Positions 40,739 through 49,267 are shown, counted from the first letter of the stretch. The stretch: DNA of 64,000 bases from Streptomyces cinnamoneus (GCF_014650495.1 NZ_BMVB01000022.1:51999-115998); one strand, 5' to 3'. Notes: a model not told the origin generated them from the letters alone. Translations and numbers: made by a program.

Positions 40739-40756
40739 ACCTACGGTGGCGTAGGT
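40739..40756. promoter_or_regulatory. Inverted repeat just before the hemolysin III-like gene
   Basis: ACCTAC (40739-40744) and GTAGGT (40751-40756) are perfect arms around GGTGGC, ending 11 nt before the start codon. The position over the transcription or translation start region suggests a repressor site. ACCTACGG-type palindromes occur before lipid-related genes in streptomycetes (recalled, not searched). Confidence 0.5.
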
Positions 40757-40767
40757 AGCATGGCGCC

Positions 40768-41502
40768 ATGACTCCCGCGCCCGACGCAGCGCGAATCGCG
40801 CCCTCCGCCTCCTCCCCGGCCGCGACCGCCGCACTCCCCGACGCCCCCGTCACCGAGGACCCGGGCTTCGTCAAGCCGCGGCTGCGCGGCTGGCTGCACG
40901 CCGGCATGTTCCCGGCGGTGCTCATCGCCGGCATCTTCCTCACGGCACTGGCCGACAGCACCCGCGGCAGAGTCGCCTGTGCGATCTACGTGCTCAGCGC
41001 CTGTCTGCTCTTCGGCATCAGCGCGCTGTACCACCGCGGCGACTGGAGCCCGCGCACCAACGCCGTGCTCCGCCGCCTCGACCACGCGAACATCTTCCTG
41101 ATCATCGCGGGCACCTACACCCCGCTGACCATGCTGCTCGTGCCCGGCAGCAGGGGGCAGGTGCTGCTGTGGGCGGTCTGGGCGGCGGCCCTCGCCGGCA
41201 TCGTCTTCCGCGTCTTCTGGGTCGGCGCCCCGCGCTGGCTCTACACCCCCTGCTACATCGCCATGGGCTGGGCCGCCGTCTTCTTCCTCCCGGACTTCCT
41301 GCAGAAGGGCGGCATCGCCGTCCTCGTCCTCGTGATCGTCGGCGGCCTGCTCTACTCCGCGGGCGGCGTGATCTACGGGATCAAGCGCCCCAACCCCTCA
41401 CCTCGGTGGTTCGGGTTCCACGAGGTGTTCCACTCCCTCACGCTGGCCGCGTTCATCACCCACTACGTGGGCATCTCGCTCGTGGCCTATTCGCACGCCT
41501 GA
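40768..41502 (+). CDS. Hemolysin III/TrhA family membrane protein
   Basis: The protein has 244 residues from an ATG at 40768. It has seven hydrophobic helices and the PAQR/HlyIII signature: ALYHRGDWSPRTNAVLRRLDHANIFLIIAGTYTPL, seen as separate pieces, with the metal-binding His and Asp, and the C-terminal WFGFHEVFHSLTLAAFITHYVG with the remaining His. TrhA proteins influence membrane energetics and fluidity; older work calls them channel-forming hemolysins. An inverted repeat overlaps its promoter region. Confidence 0.92.
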   Translation: MTPAPDAARIAPSASSPAATAALPDAPVTEDPGFVKPRLRGWLHAGMFPAVLIAGIFLTALADSTRGRVACAIYVLSACLLFGISALYHRGDWSPRTNAVLRRLDHANIFLIIAGTYTPLTMLLVPGSRGQVLLWAVWAAALAGIVFRVFWVGAPRWLYTPCYIAMGWAAVFFLPDFLQKGGIAVLVLVIVGGLLYSAGGVIYGIKRPNPSPRWFGFHEVFHSLTLAAFITHYVGISLVAYSHA

Positions 41503-41721
41503 GGACACGCCTGAGGAGCGGTGCACGCCGGGGAAGCGGAGAGCCCCCGGCGAGCGCCGTGCTCTTCCCGGCCGCGGCCGCGAGGCCGCGGCCACCCGCC
41601 ACGCCAGCGAGCCCACGCCCGCCAGCACCACGGTGAGCACGGCCAGCTCCCCCGCCAGCACGTACCCGCCGACGCACAGCCCCGCCACCAGCACGGCGAG
41701 GACATTGAGTGCGGCAATCAT
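41398..41721 (-). CDS. Small membrane protein overlapping the end of the TrhA gene
   Basis: The protein has 107 residues from an ATG at 41721 with a very good ribosome site (GGAGG, 5 nt spacing). Residues 1-45 form two hydrophobic helices (MIAALNVLAVLVAGLCVGG, AVLTVVLAGVGSLAWRVA), then a basic tail. The last 35 codons run antisense through the 3' end of the convergent TrhA gene, so the true functional tail may be shorter. It is divergent from the TetR gene at 41851 and may be its target. I have no named family. Confidence 0.55.
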   Translation of the reverse strand: MIAALNVLAVLVAGLCVGGYVLAGELAVLTVVLAGVGSLAWRVAAASRPRPGRARRSPGALRFPGVHRSSGVSSGVRIGHERDAHVVGDERGQREGVEHLVEPEPPR

Positions 41722-41850
41722 GACTACCTCCGATCGTTCACTGACCGGTCCCTGCCCCGCACACAGCGTCACACACCCCACTGACAATCAGCGGGTCATC
41801 AAGATCCCCAGGCGGCCACAGGCGCGGGCCGATGACCGAGAATGCTGTGC

Positions 41851-42474
41851 ATGGCCCCCGCACAGACCTCCCCCGCCGCGCAGCCCGGCCCCCGCCTGGG
41901 CCTGCGCGAGCGGAAGAAGATCCAGACCCGTCGGGCGATCCGCAGCGCCGCCTACCGCCTCTTCGCGGAGCACGGCTACGACGCCACGTCCGTCGACCGG
42001 ATCGCCGAGGCCGCGGACGTCTCCCCCAGCACCGTCTTCCGCTACTTCCCCACCAAAGAGGACATCGTGCTCACCGACGAGTACGACCCCGCGATGGAGG
42101 CGTCGATCCGCGCCCGCCCCGCCGACGAGCCGGTGCCGGAGGCCATCCGGCAGGGCGTCCTGGACGCCATGCGCCACATCCTGCGCACCGACGACGCCGA
42201 ACTCCGGCAGCGCGCCCGGCTCGTCCACGACGTGCCCGCGCTGCGCGGCCGCTCGGCGGAGGGCATGGCCCAGTCCACCCGCTCGCTGAGCACCGTCCTC
42301 GCCGAGCGCACCGGCCGCTCGCCGGACGACCTGGAACTGCGGGTGGCGGTCGCCGCCGTCCTCGCGGCGATGCTGGAGGCGATGATGGTCTGGGTCGACC
42401 AGGGCCAGGGCGAGGAGCTGCTGCCCCTCCTCGACCGCACCCTGGGCGTCCTGACCCGCGGCCTCACCCTCTGA
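41851..42474 (+). CDS. TetR family regulator
   Basis: The protein has 207 residues from an ATG at 41851 (an ATG 9 nt upstream is possible). It is a TetR DNA-binding domain: KIQTRRAIRSAAYRLFAEHG, ATSVDRIAEAADVSPSTVFRYFPTKEDIV, with the recognition helix SPSTVFRYF. The ligand domain is of the MftR/AcyR-like C-terminal type (EAIRQGVLDAMRHILRTDDAELRQRARLV). It is divergent from a small membrane protein gene; the spacer contains CTGACAATCAG (41779-41789), a possible operator. The 3' end is followed by tandem copies of its last codons and stop. Confidence 0.9.
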   Translation: MAPAQTSPAAQPGPRLGLRERKKIQTRRAIRSAAYRLFAEHGYDATSVDRIAEAADVSPSTVFRYFPTKEDIVLTDEYDPAMEASIRARPADEPVPEAIRQGVLDAMRHILRTDDAELRQRARLVHDVPALRGRSAEGMAQSTRSLSTVLAERTGRSPDDLELRVAVAAVLAAMLEAMMVWVDQGQGEELLPLLDRTLGVLTRGLTL

Positions 42475-42550
42475 ACCCTCTGAACCCGCCGGACCCGCTG
42501 AGCGCCCGCTGGACCCTCTGAACCCGCCGGCCCCGCTGAGCGGCCGCTAC
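42466..42550 (+). repeat. Tandem repeats starting at the TetR stop codon
   Basis: ACCCTCTGA, the last two codons plus stop of the TetR gene, occurs at 42466, 42475 and 42513. The 38-bp unit beginning at 42475 (ACCCTCTGAACCCGCCGG and onward) is repeated at 42513 with a few differences. Looser CCGCTGAGCGCCCGCT-type copies continue to about 42615. Confidence 0.7.
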
Positions 42551-42678
42551 ACCCGCCGGACCTGCTGCATCCGCCGGACCTGCTGTACCCCCCTGAGCGC
42601 CCGCTGAGCGCCCGCCCGGCGCCCCGCGCCCCGCCGGGCGGACCACGGCGCCCCGGGCCTTCGGTCCGCGTCCCGGCC

Positions 42679-44706
42679 TCAGTCCGCGAGCCGGGCGGCC
42701 AGGGCCCGCGGGTCGTCAACCGGCGCCGCGCAGGTGAAGTTCCGGCACACGTAGGCGGCCGGCCGGCCGTCGACCAGGCCGCGGCCGCGCAGCAGCGCCA
42801 CCTCCCCGGAGTCCGGCTCGCCGACCGCGACGACCAGCCCGGGGGCCGTGGACAGCAGGGCGGTCTGGTGCAGCTGACCGGTGACGGGGTGGTCGGCCGG
42901 GCCGACGACCGCGACCTCGCGCGGCCCGTCGAGCAGGGCCTCCGTCACCGCCAGCCCCCAGCTGATGAAGCGCGGCGCCTTCGGCCCGAGCGTCCGCACG
43001 ACGCCCAGCGCCTTCTCCGCCGCCTCCCGGTGCGCGGTGCTGCCCGTGTAGGCGGCGTACGTCAGCAGGGCGCCGGCCGCCGCGGTCCAGCCGGAGGGCG
43101 TGGCGTTGTCGGTGGGGTCCTGGGGGCGGCGGATGAGGATCTCGGCGTCGTCGGCGGTGTCGAAGAGCGCTCCGTCGACGTCCGTGAAGTGGACCAGCAC
43201 GGTGTCCAGGAGCAGGCCCGCGAAGTCCACCCACACGCCCTCGCCGCTGACCGCGGCCAGCGCGAGGAAGCCCTCGGCGACGTCCGCGTAGTCCTCCAGG
43301 ACGCCCGCGTGGTCGCCGGCGACGCCGTCGAGCGAGGTGCGGTACAGCCGCGCGTGCCAGTCCATGTGGGTCCGCACGAGCAGGTCGGCGGCGTCCGTGG
43401 CGGCCTGGACGAGGTCGGGGCGGTCGAAGTAGGCGCCGGTCTCGGCGAGGGCCGCGATGGCCAGCCCGTTCCAGGCGGCGACGACCTTGTCGTCCCGGCC
43501 GGGGCGCGGCCGCTGCTCGCGCGCCGCCAGCAGCCGGGCGCGCACCGACTCGATCTTCCCGGCGTCCCAGAGCCGGTCGGTGTCGGGCAGCTGCAGGACG
43601 GACGCGCCCTCCTCGAACGTGCCCTCCTCGGTCACCCCGAAGTGCACCGCCGCGACCGCCGCGTCCGCCTCGCCCAGCACCTCCCGCAGCTGCTGCGGCG
43701 TCCACACGTAGTACGCGCCCTCGACGTGCCGCCCGCTCCCGTCGTCACTGTCGGCGTCCAGCGCCGAGGCGAAGCCGCCCTGCGCGGTGCGCAGCTCGCG
43801 GACCATGAAGTCCGCCGTCTCCAGCGCCACCCGGCGGGCGAGCTCCGAGCCCGTGGCCCGCCACAGGTGGGCGTAGACCCGGCACAGCAGGGCGTTGTCG
43901 TAGAGCATCTTCTCGAAGTGCGGCACCACCCACCCGGCGTCCACCGAGTAGCGGGCGAACCCGCCGCCGAGCTGGTCGTAGATCCCGCCGCGGGCCATCG
44001 CCTCGCAGGTGGCCGCCGCCATCTCCAGGGCCGCCTCCGAGCCCGTGCGCACGTGGTGGCGCAGCAGGAACTCCAGCGTCATGGAGGGCGGGAACTTGGG
44101 TGCGCCGCCGAAGCCGCCGCGCACGCCGTCGAACTCGCGGGTCAGGCCCAGCAGCGCGGAGTGCAGCTCCTCGGCCGCGGGCGGGCGGGTGGTGTCCACG
44201 GCCAGCGTCCGCTCCGAGAGGTCCCGGACGATCCGGCGGGCGACCTGGCCCACCTCGTCCCGCCGGTCGCGCCACGCGGCCTGGACACCCTCCAGGACCT
44301 GCTGGAAGCCGGGCATGCCGTGCCGGGGCTCGGGCGGGAAGTAGGTGCCGAAGTAGAAGGGCTCGGCGTCGGGCGTGAGGAAGACCGTCATCGGCCAGCC
44401 GCCCTGGCCCGTGGCGGCCTGGACGGCCTCCATGTACACCGCGTCGACGTCGGGCCGCTCCTCGCGGTCGACCTTGACGGCGACGAAGTGCTCGTTGAGG
44501 TAGGCGGCGGTCGGCTCGTCCTCGAACGACTCGTGGGCCATGACGTGGCACCAGTGACAGCTCGAATACCCCACGCTCAGGAGCACGGGGACGTCCCGTC
44601 GGCGGGCCTCGGCGAAGGCCCCTGGGGCCCAGGGCCACCAGTCGACGGGATTGTCCGCGTGCTGGAGGAGGTAGGGGGACGTCTCGTGCGCCAGACGGTT
44701 CGGCAT
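42679..44706 (-). CDS. Thioredoxin-domain protein, YyaL/SSP411 (DUF255) type
   Basis: The protein has 675 residues from an ATG at 44706 with AAGGA about 8 nt upstream. The N-terminus is a DUF255 thioredoxin-like domain: RLAHETSPYLLQHADNPVDW and the redox motif YSSCHWCHVMAHESFED. It is followed by a long alpha/alpha-barrel domain like N-acylglucosamine epimerases (GGFGGAPKFPPSM, GGFARYSVDAGWVVPHFEKMLYDNA). Human SSP411 and bacterial YyaL share this layout; the function is unproven, possibly a redox-linked carbohydrate-processing enzyme. It occurs near mca and msrA, which is compatible with a redox role. Confidence 0.92.
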   Translation of the reverse strand: MPNRLAHETSPYLLQHADNPVDWWPWAPGAFAEARRRDVPVLLSVGYSSCHWCHVMAHESFEDEPTAAYLNEHFVAVKVDREERPDVDAVYMEAVQAATGQGGWPMTVFLTPDAEPFYFGTYFPPEPRHGMPGFQQVLEGVQAAWRDRRDEVGQVARRIVRDLSERTLAVDTTRPPAAEELHSALLGLTREFDGVRGGFGGAPKFPPSMTLEFLLRHHVRTGSEAALEMAAATCEAMARGGIYDQLGGGFARYSVDAGWVVPHFEKMLYDNALLCRVYAHLWRATGSELARRVALETADFMVRELRTAQGGFASALDADSDDGSGRHVEGAYYVWTPQQLREVLGEADAAVAAVHFGVTEEGTFEEGASVLQLPDTDRLWDAGKIESVRARLLAAREQRPRPGRDDKVVAAWNGLAIAALAETGAYFDRPDLVQAATDAADLLVRTHMDWHARLYRTSLDGVAGDHAGVLEDYADVAEGFLALAAVSGEGVWVDFAGLLLDTVLVHFTDVDGALFDTADDAEILIRRPQDPTDNATPSGWTAAAGALLTYAAYTGSTAHREAAEKALGVVRTLGPKAPRFISWGLAVTEALLDGPREVAVVGPADHPVTGQLHQTALLSTAPGLVVAVGEPDSGEVALLRGRGLVDGRPAAYVCRNFTCAAPVDDPRALAARLAD

Positions 44707-44801
44707 GGGCCCATCCTTCCCCAAGGGAAGGGGAAGACGGGCCCCTGACCCGCCCGGCGGTCCCGGGCGGCGTCCGCGGCCTGGACGGTGCCGTTACCGA
44801 T

Positions 44802-45044
44802 CTAGACGGTGCTGTTGCCGATCTTGCCGACCGGGCCCTCGCCGGAGGCGCCCGGCTCGGGGGCCTCCTCGAAGTTCACCCGCTTCATGTGCTTGTTCAT
44901 GCTCTTCATCAGCAGCCAGACGGCTCCTCCGATGACGGCGAAGACGATGAAACCGAGCACGCCAGGAGTGACCTTGTTCTGGTCGAGGTCCTTGGCGAGC
45001 GTCACCACGTGGGTGGCGGCGAGGGAAGTGGTCGCGCTCATCAT
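44802..45044 (-). CDS. Small membrane protein downstream of mca
   Basis: The protein has 80 residues from tandem ATGs at 45044/45041, 4 nt past the mca stop codon, so it is translationally coupled. One transmembrane helix (VLGFIVFAVIGGAVWLLMK, about 28-46) is followed by a cytoplasmic basic and acidic tail. This small gene regularly accompanies mca in Streptomyces genomes as far as I recall; function unknown. Confidence 0.8.
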   Translation of the reverse strand: MMSATTSLAATHVVTLAKDLDQNKVTPGVLGFIVFAVIGGAVWLLMKSMNKHMKRVNFEEAPEPGASGEGPVGKIGNSTV

Positions 45045-45048
45045 GGGG

Positions 45049-45918
45049 TCAATTGTTGCGGATGCCCGCGAAGAGGTCGTCCTCGGGGAGGGAAGTGTCG
45101 ACGAGGGACTTCGCCAGCTCGTACTCCTCGGTCGGCCAGACCTCGCGCTGGAGGTCCAGCGGCACCCGGAACCAGCCGCCGTCGGGGTCGATCTGGGTGG
45201 CGTGGGCGATCAGCGCCTTGTCGCGGATCTCGAAGAAGTCGCCGCAGGGCACGTACGTGGTCAGGGTCCGCTCGCGGCCCATCGTGTGCCACCGCTCCAG
45301 CCACTCGCCGTACGGGGACTCCATGCCGCGCTCCAGCAGGGCGTCGTGCAGGGCCTGGGTGCGGGGGCGGTTGAAGCCCTGGTTGTAGTAGAGCTTCAGC
45401 GGCTGCCAGGGCTCGCCGGCCTCGGGGTAGCGCTCGGGGTCGCCCGCGGCCTCGAAGGCCACCATCGAGATCTTGTGGGTCATGATGTGGTCGGGGTGCG
45501 GGTAGCCGCCGTTCTCGTCGTACGTGGTGATCACGTGCGGGCGGAACTCGCGGATCAGCTTGACCAGCGCGCCGGCGGCCTCGTCGACGTCCTGGAGGGC
45601 GAAGCAGCCCTCGGGCAGCGGGGGCAGCGGGTCGCCCTCGGGCAGGCCCGAGTCGACGAAGCCCAGCCACTCCTGCTGGACGCCGAGGATGTCGCGGGCC
45701 TCGGCCATCTCCTTGGCGCGGACCTCGTGGATGTGCTCCTCGATGTAGGGGTCGCCCTGGAGCTTGGGGTTGAGGATGGAGCCGCGCTCACCACCCGTGC
45801 AGGTGGCGACCAGCACGTCCACCCCCTCGGACACGTACTTGGCCATCGTGGCCGCGCCCTTGCTCGACTCGTCGTCGGGGTGGGCGTGAACGGCCATCAG
45901 TCGCAGCTGCTCAGTCAA
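45049..45918 (-). CDS. mca: Mycothiol S-conjugate amidase
   Basis: The protein has 289 residues. A TTG start at 45918 is preferred: GAGGA lies 8 nt upstream and the protein then begins LTEQLRLMAVHAHPDDESSK, as in known Mca proteins; a GTG at 45936 is the alternative. LmbE/PIG-L fold with the zinc motif HAHPDDE and the third ligand His in NGGYPHPDHIMTH. Mca cleaves mycothiol S-conjugates of electrophiles and drugs to a mercapturic acid that is exported, plus a sugar part for reuse. A SigR-like promoter lies upstream. The following small membrane gene is coupled. Confidence 0.96.
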   Translation of the reverse strand: MTEQLRLMAVHAHPDDESSKGAATMAKYVSEGVDVLVATCTGGERGSILNPKLQGDPYIEEHIHEVRAKEMAEARDILGVQQEWLGFVDSGLPEGDPLPPLPEGCFALQDVDEAAGALVKLIREFRPHVITTYDENGGYPHPDHIMTHKISMVAFEAAGDPERYPEAGEPWQPLKLYYNQGFNRPRTQALHDALLERGMESPYGEWLERWHTMGRERTLTTYVPCGDFFEIRDKALIAHATQIDPDGGWFRVPLDLQREVWPTEEYELAKSLVDTSLPEDDLFAGIRNN

Positions 45919-45962
45919 GGCTCGATCCTCAGTCACTTGTCGCGGGAGACGCCTCCTATAGT

Positions 45963-45989
45963 GACCGAAACGGGCGCCGTTTCATTCCG
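45963..45989 (-). promoter_or_regulatory. SigR-type promoter of mca
   Basis: Reading the minus strand, CGGAAT (45989-45984) is followed after exactly 18 nt by GTC (45965-45963). The SigR consensus is GGGAAT-N18-GTT. The spacer itself holds the near-palindrome GAAACGG-GCG-CCGTTTC on the plus strand (45967-45983). SigR, the thiol-oxidation sigma factor, is known to control mycothiol-related genes including mca in Streptomyces coelicolor. Confidence 0.65.
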
Positions 45990-46021
45990 CGTCCGCCGAA
46001 CGAGGACCGGGAGGAACGATC

Positions 46022-46435
46022 ATGGCTGCGGAGCGCGAAGCCGCCGTGCCCGAGGGCCGTTACGGCCGCTCGGCGGACGAACGCGCCGACCGCAAGCTCA
46101 AGATCGTCGGCGGGGTGCTGCTCGCCGCGCTGCTGGGGTTCGTCGGCTGGGCGGGTGTGCACTACGTCACGAAGTCGGACGTGAGCGGCCAGCTCGTGCG
46201 GTCCAAGACGGTCTCGGACGACACCGTGCAGGCGGTGCTGGAGATCCGCAAGGAGAAGGACGCCACCGGCGTGTGCACGCTGCGCTCGCTCGGCGAGGAC
46301 GGCGGCGAGGTGGCCCGCAAGGACGTCACCCTCGACCGTCGCGAGGATCACTTCACCCAGCTGGTCACCTTCCGTACCATCGGACGCGCCACCGCCACGG
46401 AGCTCGAAGGCTGCCGCACCACCTCCCGCGGCTGA
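46022..46435 (+). CDS. DUF4307 membrane protein
   Basis: The protein has 137 residues from an ATG at 46022 behind GGGAGGAAC. A basic N-terminus leads into one membrane helix (KIVGGVLLAALLGFVGWAGV), then an extracellular domain of about 90 residues (VLEIRKEKDATGVCTLRSLGEDGGEVARKDV) with two Cys. DUF4307 proteins are actinobacterial and uncharacterised, and typically stand divergent from mca as here. Confidence 0.88.
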   Translation: MAAEREAAVPEGRYGRSADERADRKLKIVGGVLLAALLGFVGWAGVHYVTKSDVSGQLVRSKTVSDDTVQAVLEIRKEKDATGVCTLRSLGEDGGEVARKDVTLDRREDHFTQLVTFRTIGRATATELEGCRTTSRG

Positions 46436-46679
46436 TCCACAGGAGCCCCGCGTTCCGGCATGCGCCGCAGCACGCCGTTCTACGTCTCACACCACACTGC
46501 GCTGACCTGCAATGACGTGATTCTTGCGCGGTTTCTCCCCTTTACTTCTTCCCCCTTAACGGACGTAATTGTTAGGCTCGTGGTTTCGCCCCGCTTTGAA
46601 GGTGCACCCTTCTGAGTAGGGCGTTCATTTGTTATCGCGATGTACCCCAAGCATTCCCCAGTACCGACGAGGAGCACCT

Positions 46680-47177
46680 GTGACCCAGACCAGCGACAAC
46701 GTCACCTGGCTGACTCAGGAGGCGTACGACCAGCTCAAGGCCGAGCTGGAGTACCTGTCTGGTCCCGCTCGCACCGAGATCGCCGCAAAGATCGCGGCGG
46801 CCCGCGAGGAAGGTGACCTGCGAGAGAACGGCGGTTACCACGCGGCCAAGGAGGAGCAGGGCAAGCAGGAGCTCCGCGTCCGTCAGCTCACGCAGCTGCT
46901 GGAGGCCGCCAAGGTCGGCGAGGCCCCGGCGGCCGACGGCGTGGTGGCCCCGGGCATGGTCGTCACCATCGCCTTCGACGGCGACCCGGACGACACGCTC
47001 GACTTCCTGCTCGCCTCGCGCGAGTACGCCAGCTCGGACATCGAGACGTACTCGCCCCAGTCCCCCCTGGGCAGCGGCGTCAACGGCAAGAAGATCGGCG
47101 AGGACGCCGAGTACGAGCTGCCCAACGGCAAGAAGGCCATGGTCCGCATCCTGGAGGCCAAGCCCTACCAGGGCTGA
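46680..47177 (+). CDS. greA: Transcription elongation factor GreA
   Basis: The protein has 165 residues from a GTG at 46680 behind GAGGAG. The N-terminal coiled-coil hairpin has the acidic tip in REEGDLRENGGYHAAKEEQG, where Asp and Glu support RNA cleavage. The C-terminal FKBP-like domain contains SPLGSGVNGKKIGEDAEYELPNG. GreA enters the secondary channel of RNA polymerase and rescues backtracked complexes. The 240-nt upstream region is less GC-rich and probably contains the promoter. A 13-bp terminator lies 26 nt beyond the stop. Confidence 0.96.
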   Translation: MTQTSDNVTWLTQEAYDQLKAELEYLSGPARTEIAAKIAAAREEGDLRENGGYHAAKEEQGKQELRVRQLTQLLEAAKVGEAPAADGVVAPGMVVTIAFDGDPDDTLDFLLASREYASSDIETYSPQSPLGSGVNGKKIGEDAEYELPNGKKAMVRILEAKPYQG

Positions 47178-47202
47178 GCCCCGCGCCGGACGCTTCGCCG
47201 GA

Positions 47203-47231
47203 GAGCCCCGGACCCGATGGGTCCGGGGCTC
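47203..47231. terminator. Bidirectional terminator between greA and the ABC operon
   Basis: GAGCCCCGGACCC (47203-47215) and GGGTCCGGGGCTC (47219-47231) form a perfect 13-bp stem with a 3-nt loop, between two convergent units (greA stop 47177, permease stop 47239). Confidence 0.85.
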
Positions 47232-47238
47232 TCCCGCG

Positions 47239-48099
47239 TCATGCCGTGGCCGAGCGGTACTTCCGCACCGCCAGCCCCCGGAAGGTCGCGACGATCACCA
47301 CGGACCAGATCAGCGACGCCCACACCGGGTGCTGCATCGGCCACGCCGACGGCACCGGATAGCCCGGCGGCAGGTTGCCGAACAGCTCGCGCGCCGCCTG
47401 CACCGTGGCGCTGAAGGGGTTCCACTCCGCGATCGTGCGCAGCACCGTGGGCATGTTGTCGGCGGGGACGAAGGCGTTGGAGATGAAGGTGAGCGGGAAG
47501 AGCCAGATCAGGCCGCCCGAGGTCGCCGCCTCCGGGGTGCGCACGGACAGCCCGATCAGGGCGCCGATCCAGGAGAAGGCGTAGCCGAGCAGGAGCAGCA
47601 GGGCGAAGCCGGCCAGTGCCTTGAGCACGCCCTCGTGGATCCGCCAGCCGACGATCACGGCGACGATCGCCAGCACCACGAGCGTGAGGGCGGTCTGCAC
47701 CAGGTCCGCGAGCGTACGGCCGGTGAGCACGGCCCCGCGCGCCATGGGCAGCGAGCGGAAGCGGTCGATGAGGCCCTTGTGCATGTCGTCCGCGATGCCG
47801 GCCCCCGCGCCGGCGGTGGCGAAGGTGACGGTCTGGGCGAAGATGCCCGCCATCAGGAACTCGCGGTACAGGCTCGGGTCCGTGCTGCCGCCGACGGCGA
47901 TCGATCCGCCGAAGACGTAGCTGAACAGCACCACGAACATGATCGGCTGGACGAGGCCGAAGACAACCACCTCGGGTATCCGGGCCATGCGGATAAGGTT
48001 CCTCTGGGCAACGACCAGGGAGTCGCGCACGGACTGCACGGCTCCGCCACGCGCCGTGGGAACCGGCCGCCGGGAGAGGGTGTCGGCTGCCGCGCTCAT
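47239..48099 (-). CDS. ABC-2 type permease, DrrB-like
   Basis: The protein has 286 residues from an ATG at 48099 that overlaps the ATPase stop by 4 nt. It has six hydrophobic helices of the ABC-2 membrane type (NLIRMARIPEVVVFGLVQPIMFVVLFSYVFG, seen as the first helix region; LIWLFPLTFISNAFVP later). It pairs with the upstream ATPase as a DrrAB-type exporter, a class that removes drugs or natural products. The substrate is not readable. Confidence 0.92.
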   Translation of the reverse strand: MSAAADTLSRRPVPTARGGAVQSVRDSLVVAQRNLIRMARIPEVVVFGLVQPIMFVVLFSYVFGGSIAVGGSTDPSLYREFLMAGIFAQTVTFATAGAGAGIADDMHKGLIDRFRSLPMARGAVLTGRTLADLVQTALTLVVLAIVAVIVGWRIHEGVLKALAGFALLLLLGYAFSWIGALIGLSVRTPEAATSGGLIWLFPLTFISNAFVPADNMPTVLRTIAEWNPFSATVQAARELFGNLPPGYPVPSAWPMQHPVWASLIWSVVIVATFRGLAVRKYRSATA

Positions 48100-49076
48100 G
48101 ACGTGGCCCCTTCCTGCTCGCCGTTGCCGTCGGCGGCCTCGGCGACGTGCCCGGTGAGCGAGATGAAGACGTCGTCGAGGGTCGGGCGGCGCAGCCCGAT
48201 GTCGTCGATCTCGATGCCGCGCGTGTCGAGTTCGCGGATGACCTCGGCGAGCAGCTTGGCGCCGCCGGAGACCGGGACGATGACCTTGCGGGTGTGCTGC
48301 TCGACGGTGGCCTCGCCCTTGCCGAAGGCGCGCATGACGTCGAGGGCGGAGGCGATGTGCTCGCGCTCGTGCACGACGAGCTCGACGCGCTCGCCGCCCG
48401 TGCGCGCCTTGAGCTGGTCGGAGGTGCCGCGGGCGATGACCCTGCCGTGGTCGATCACGCAGATGTCGTGCGCGAGATGGTCGGCCTCCTCCAAGTACTG
48501 GGTGGTGAGCAGCAGCGTCGTGCCGCCGGCGACGAGTTCCTGGATGACCTCCCACAGCTGCTGCCGGTTGCGCGGGTCGAGGCCCGTGGTGGGCTCGTCC
48601 ATGAACATCACGGGCGGGCTGACGACCAGGGCGGCGGCGAGGTCGAGGCGGCGGCGCATGCCGCCGGAGTACGTCTTCGCCGGGCGGTCGGCGGCGTCGG
48701 CGAGGTTGAAGCGCTCCAGCAGCTCCCCCGCCCGGGCCTTGGCATCGCGCGCGCTCATCTGGTAGAGCTGCCCGACCATCCGCAGATTCTCACGGCCCGT
48801 CAGATATTCGTCGACCGCCGCGAATTGTCCGGACAGTCCGATGGAGTGGCGGACCTCGTTGGGTTTCTTCAGTACGTCGATACCGGCGACCAGGGCCCTG
48901 CCGCGGTCGGGCTTGATGAGGGTGGTGAGCACGCGCACGGCGGTGGTCTTGCCCGCGCCGTTGGGGCCGAGAAGGCCCAGGACGGTTCCTTCCGGGACGT
49001 CGAGATCAACGCCGTCCAGAGCCGTGACGTCGCCGAAGGTCTTGACCAGGCCCTCGGCGTATATCGCGCCTGGCAT
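48096..49076 (-). CDS. ABC transporter ATP-binding protein, DrrA-like
   Basis: The protein has 326 residues from an ATG at 49076. Walker A GLLGPNGAGKTTAVRVL, Q-loop GLSGQFAAVDEYLTG, signature YSGGMRRRLDLA, Walker B MFMDEPTTGLDP and the switch His in LLLTTQYLEEADHLAHD are all present. The C-terminal 100 residues match the daunorubicin-resistance type extension (LRRPTLDDVFISLTGH). It forms a two-gene operon with the permease. The spacer to the threonine ammonia-lyase gene is 190 nt. Confidence 0.94.
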   Translation of the reverse strand: MPGAIYAEGLVKTFGDVTALDGVDLDVPEGTVLGLLGPNGAGKTTAVRVLTTLIKPDRGRALVAGIDVLKKPNEVRHSIGLSGQFAAVDEYLTGRENLRMVGQLYQMSARDAKARAGELLERFNLADAADRPAKTYSGGMRRRLDLAAALVVSPPVMFMDEPTTGLDPRNRQQLWEVIQELVAGGTTLLLTTQYLEEADHLAHDICVIDHGRVIARGTSDQLKARTGGERVELVVHEREHIASALDVMRAFGKGEATVEQHTRKVIVPVSGGAKLLAEVIRELDTRGIEIDDIGLRRPTLDDVFISLTGHVAEAADGNGEQEGATS

Positions 49077-49267
49077 GGAGGTTCTCCCCGCTAAAGGTGA
49101 CGTAATGGATGATTTTACGTTCCCGGGGGCCGTTCCGCCCTCTGAATGAATGCCACCGGAAAAACCCGCCGCGAAGTCTGCCCTCAAGCACGGAACCGGA
49201 TATCCGCGCGACGGCGCATGGTGCGGCCGTTCGGCTGCCCGCGGAATTCCCCGGAAACCCATGGATT

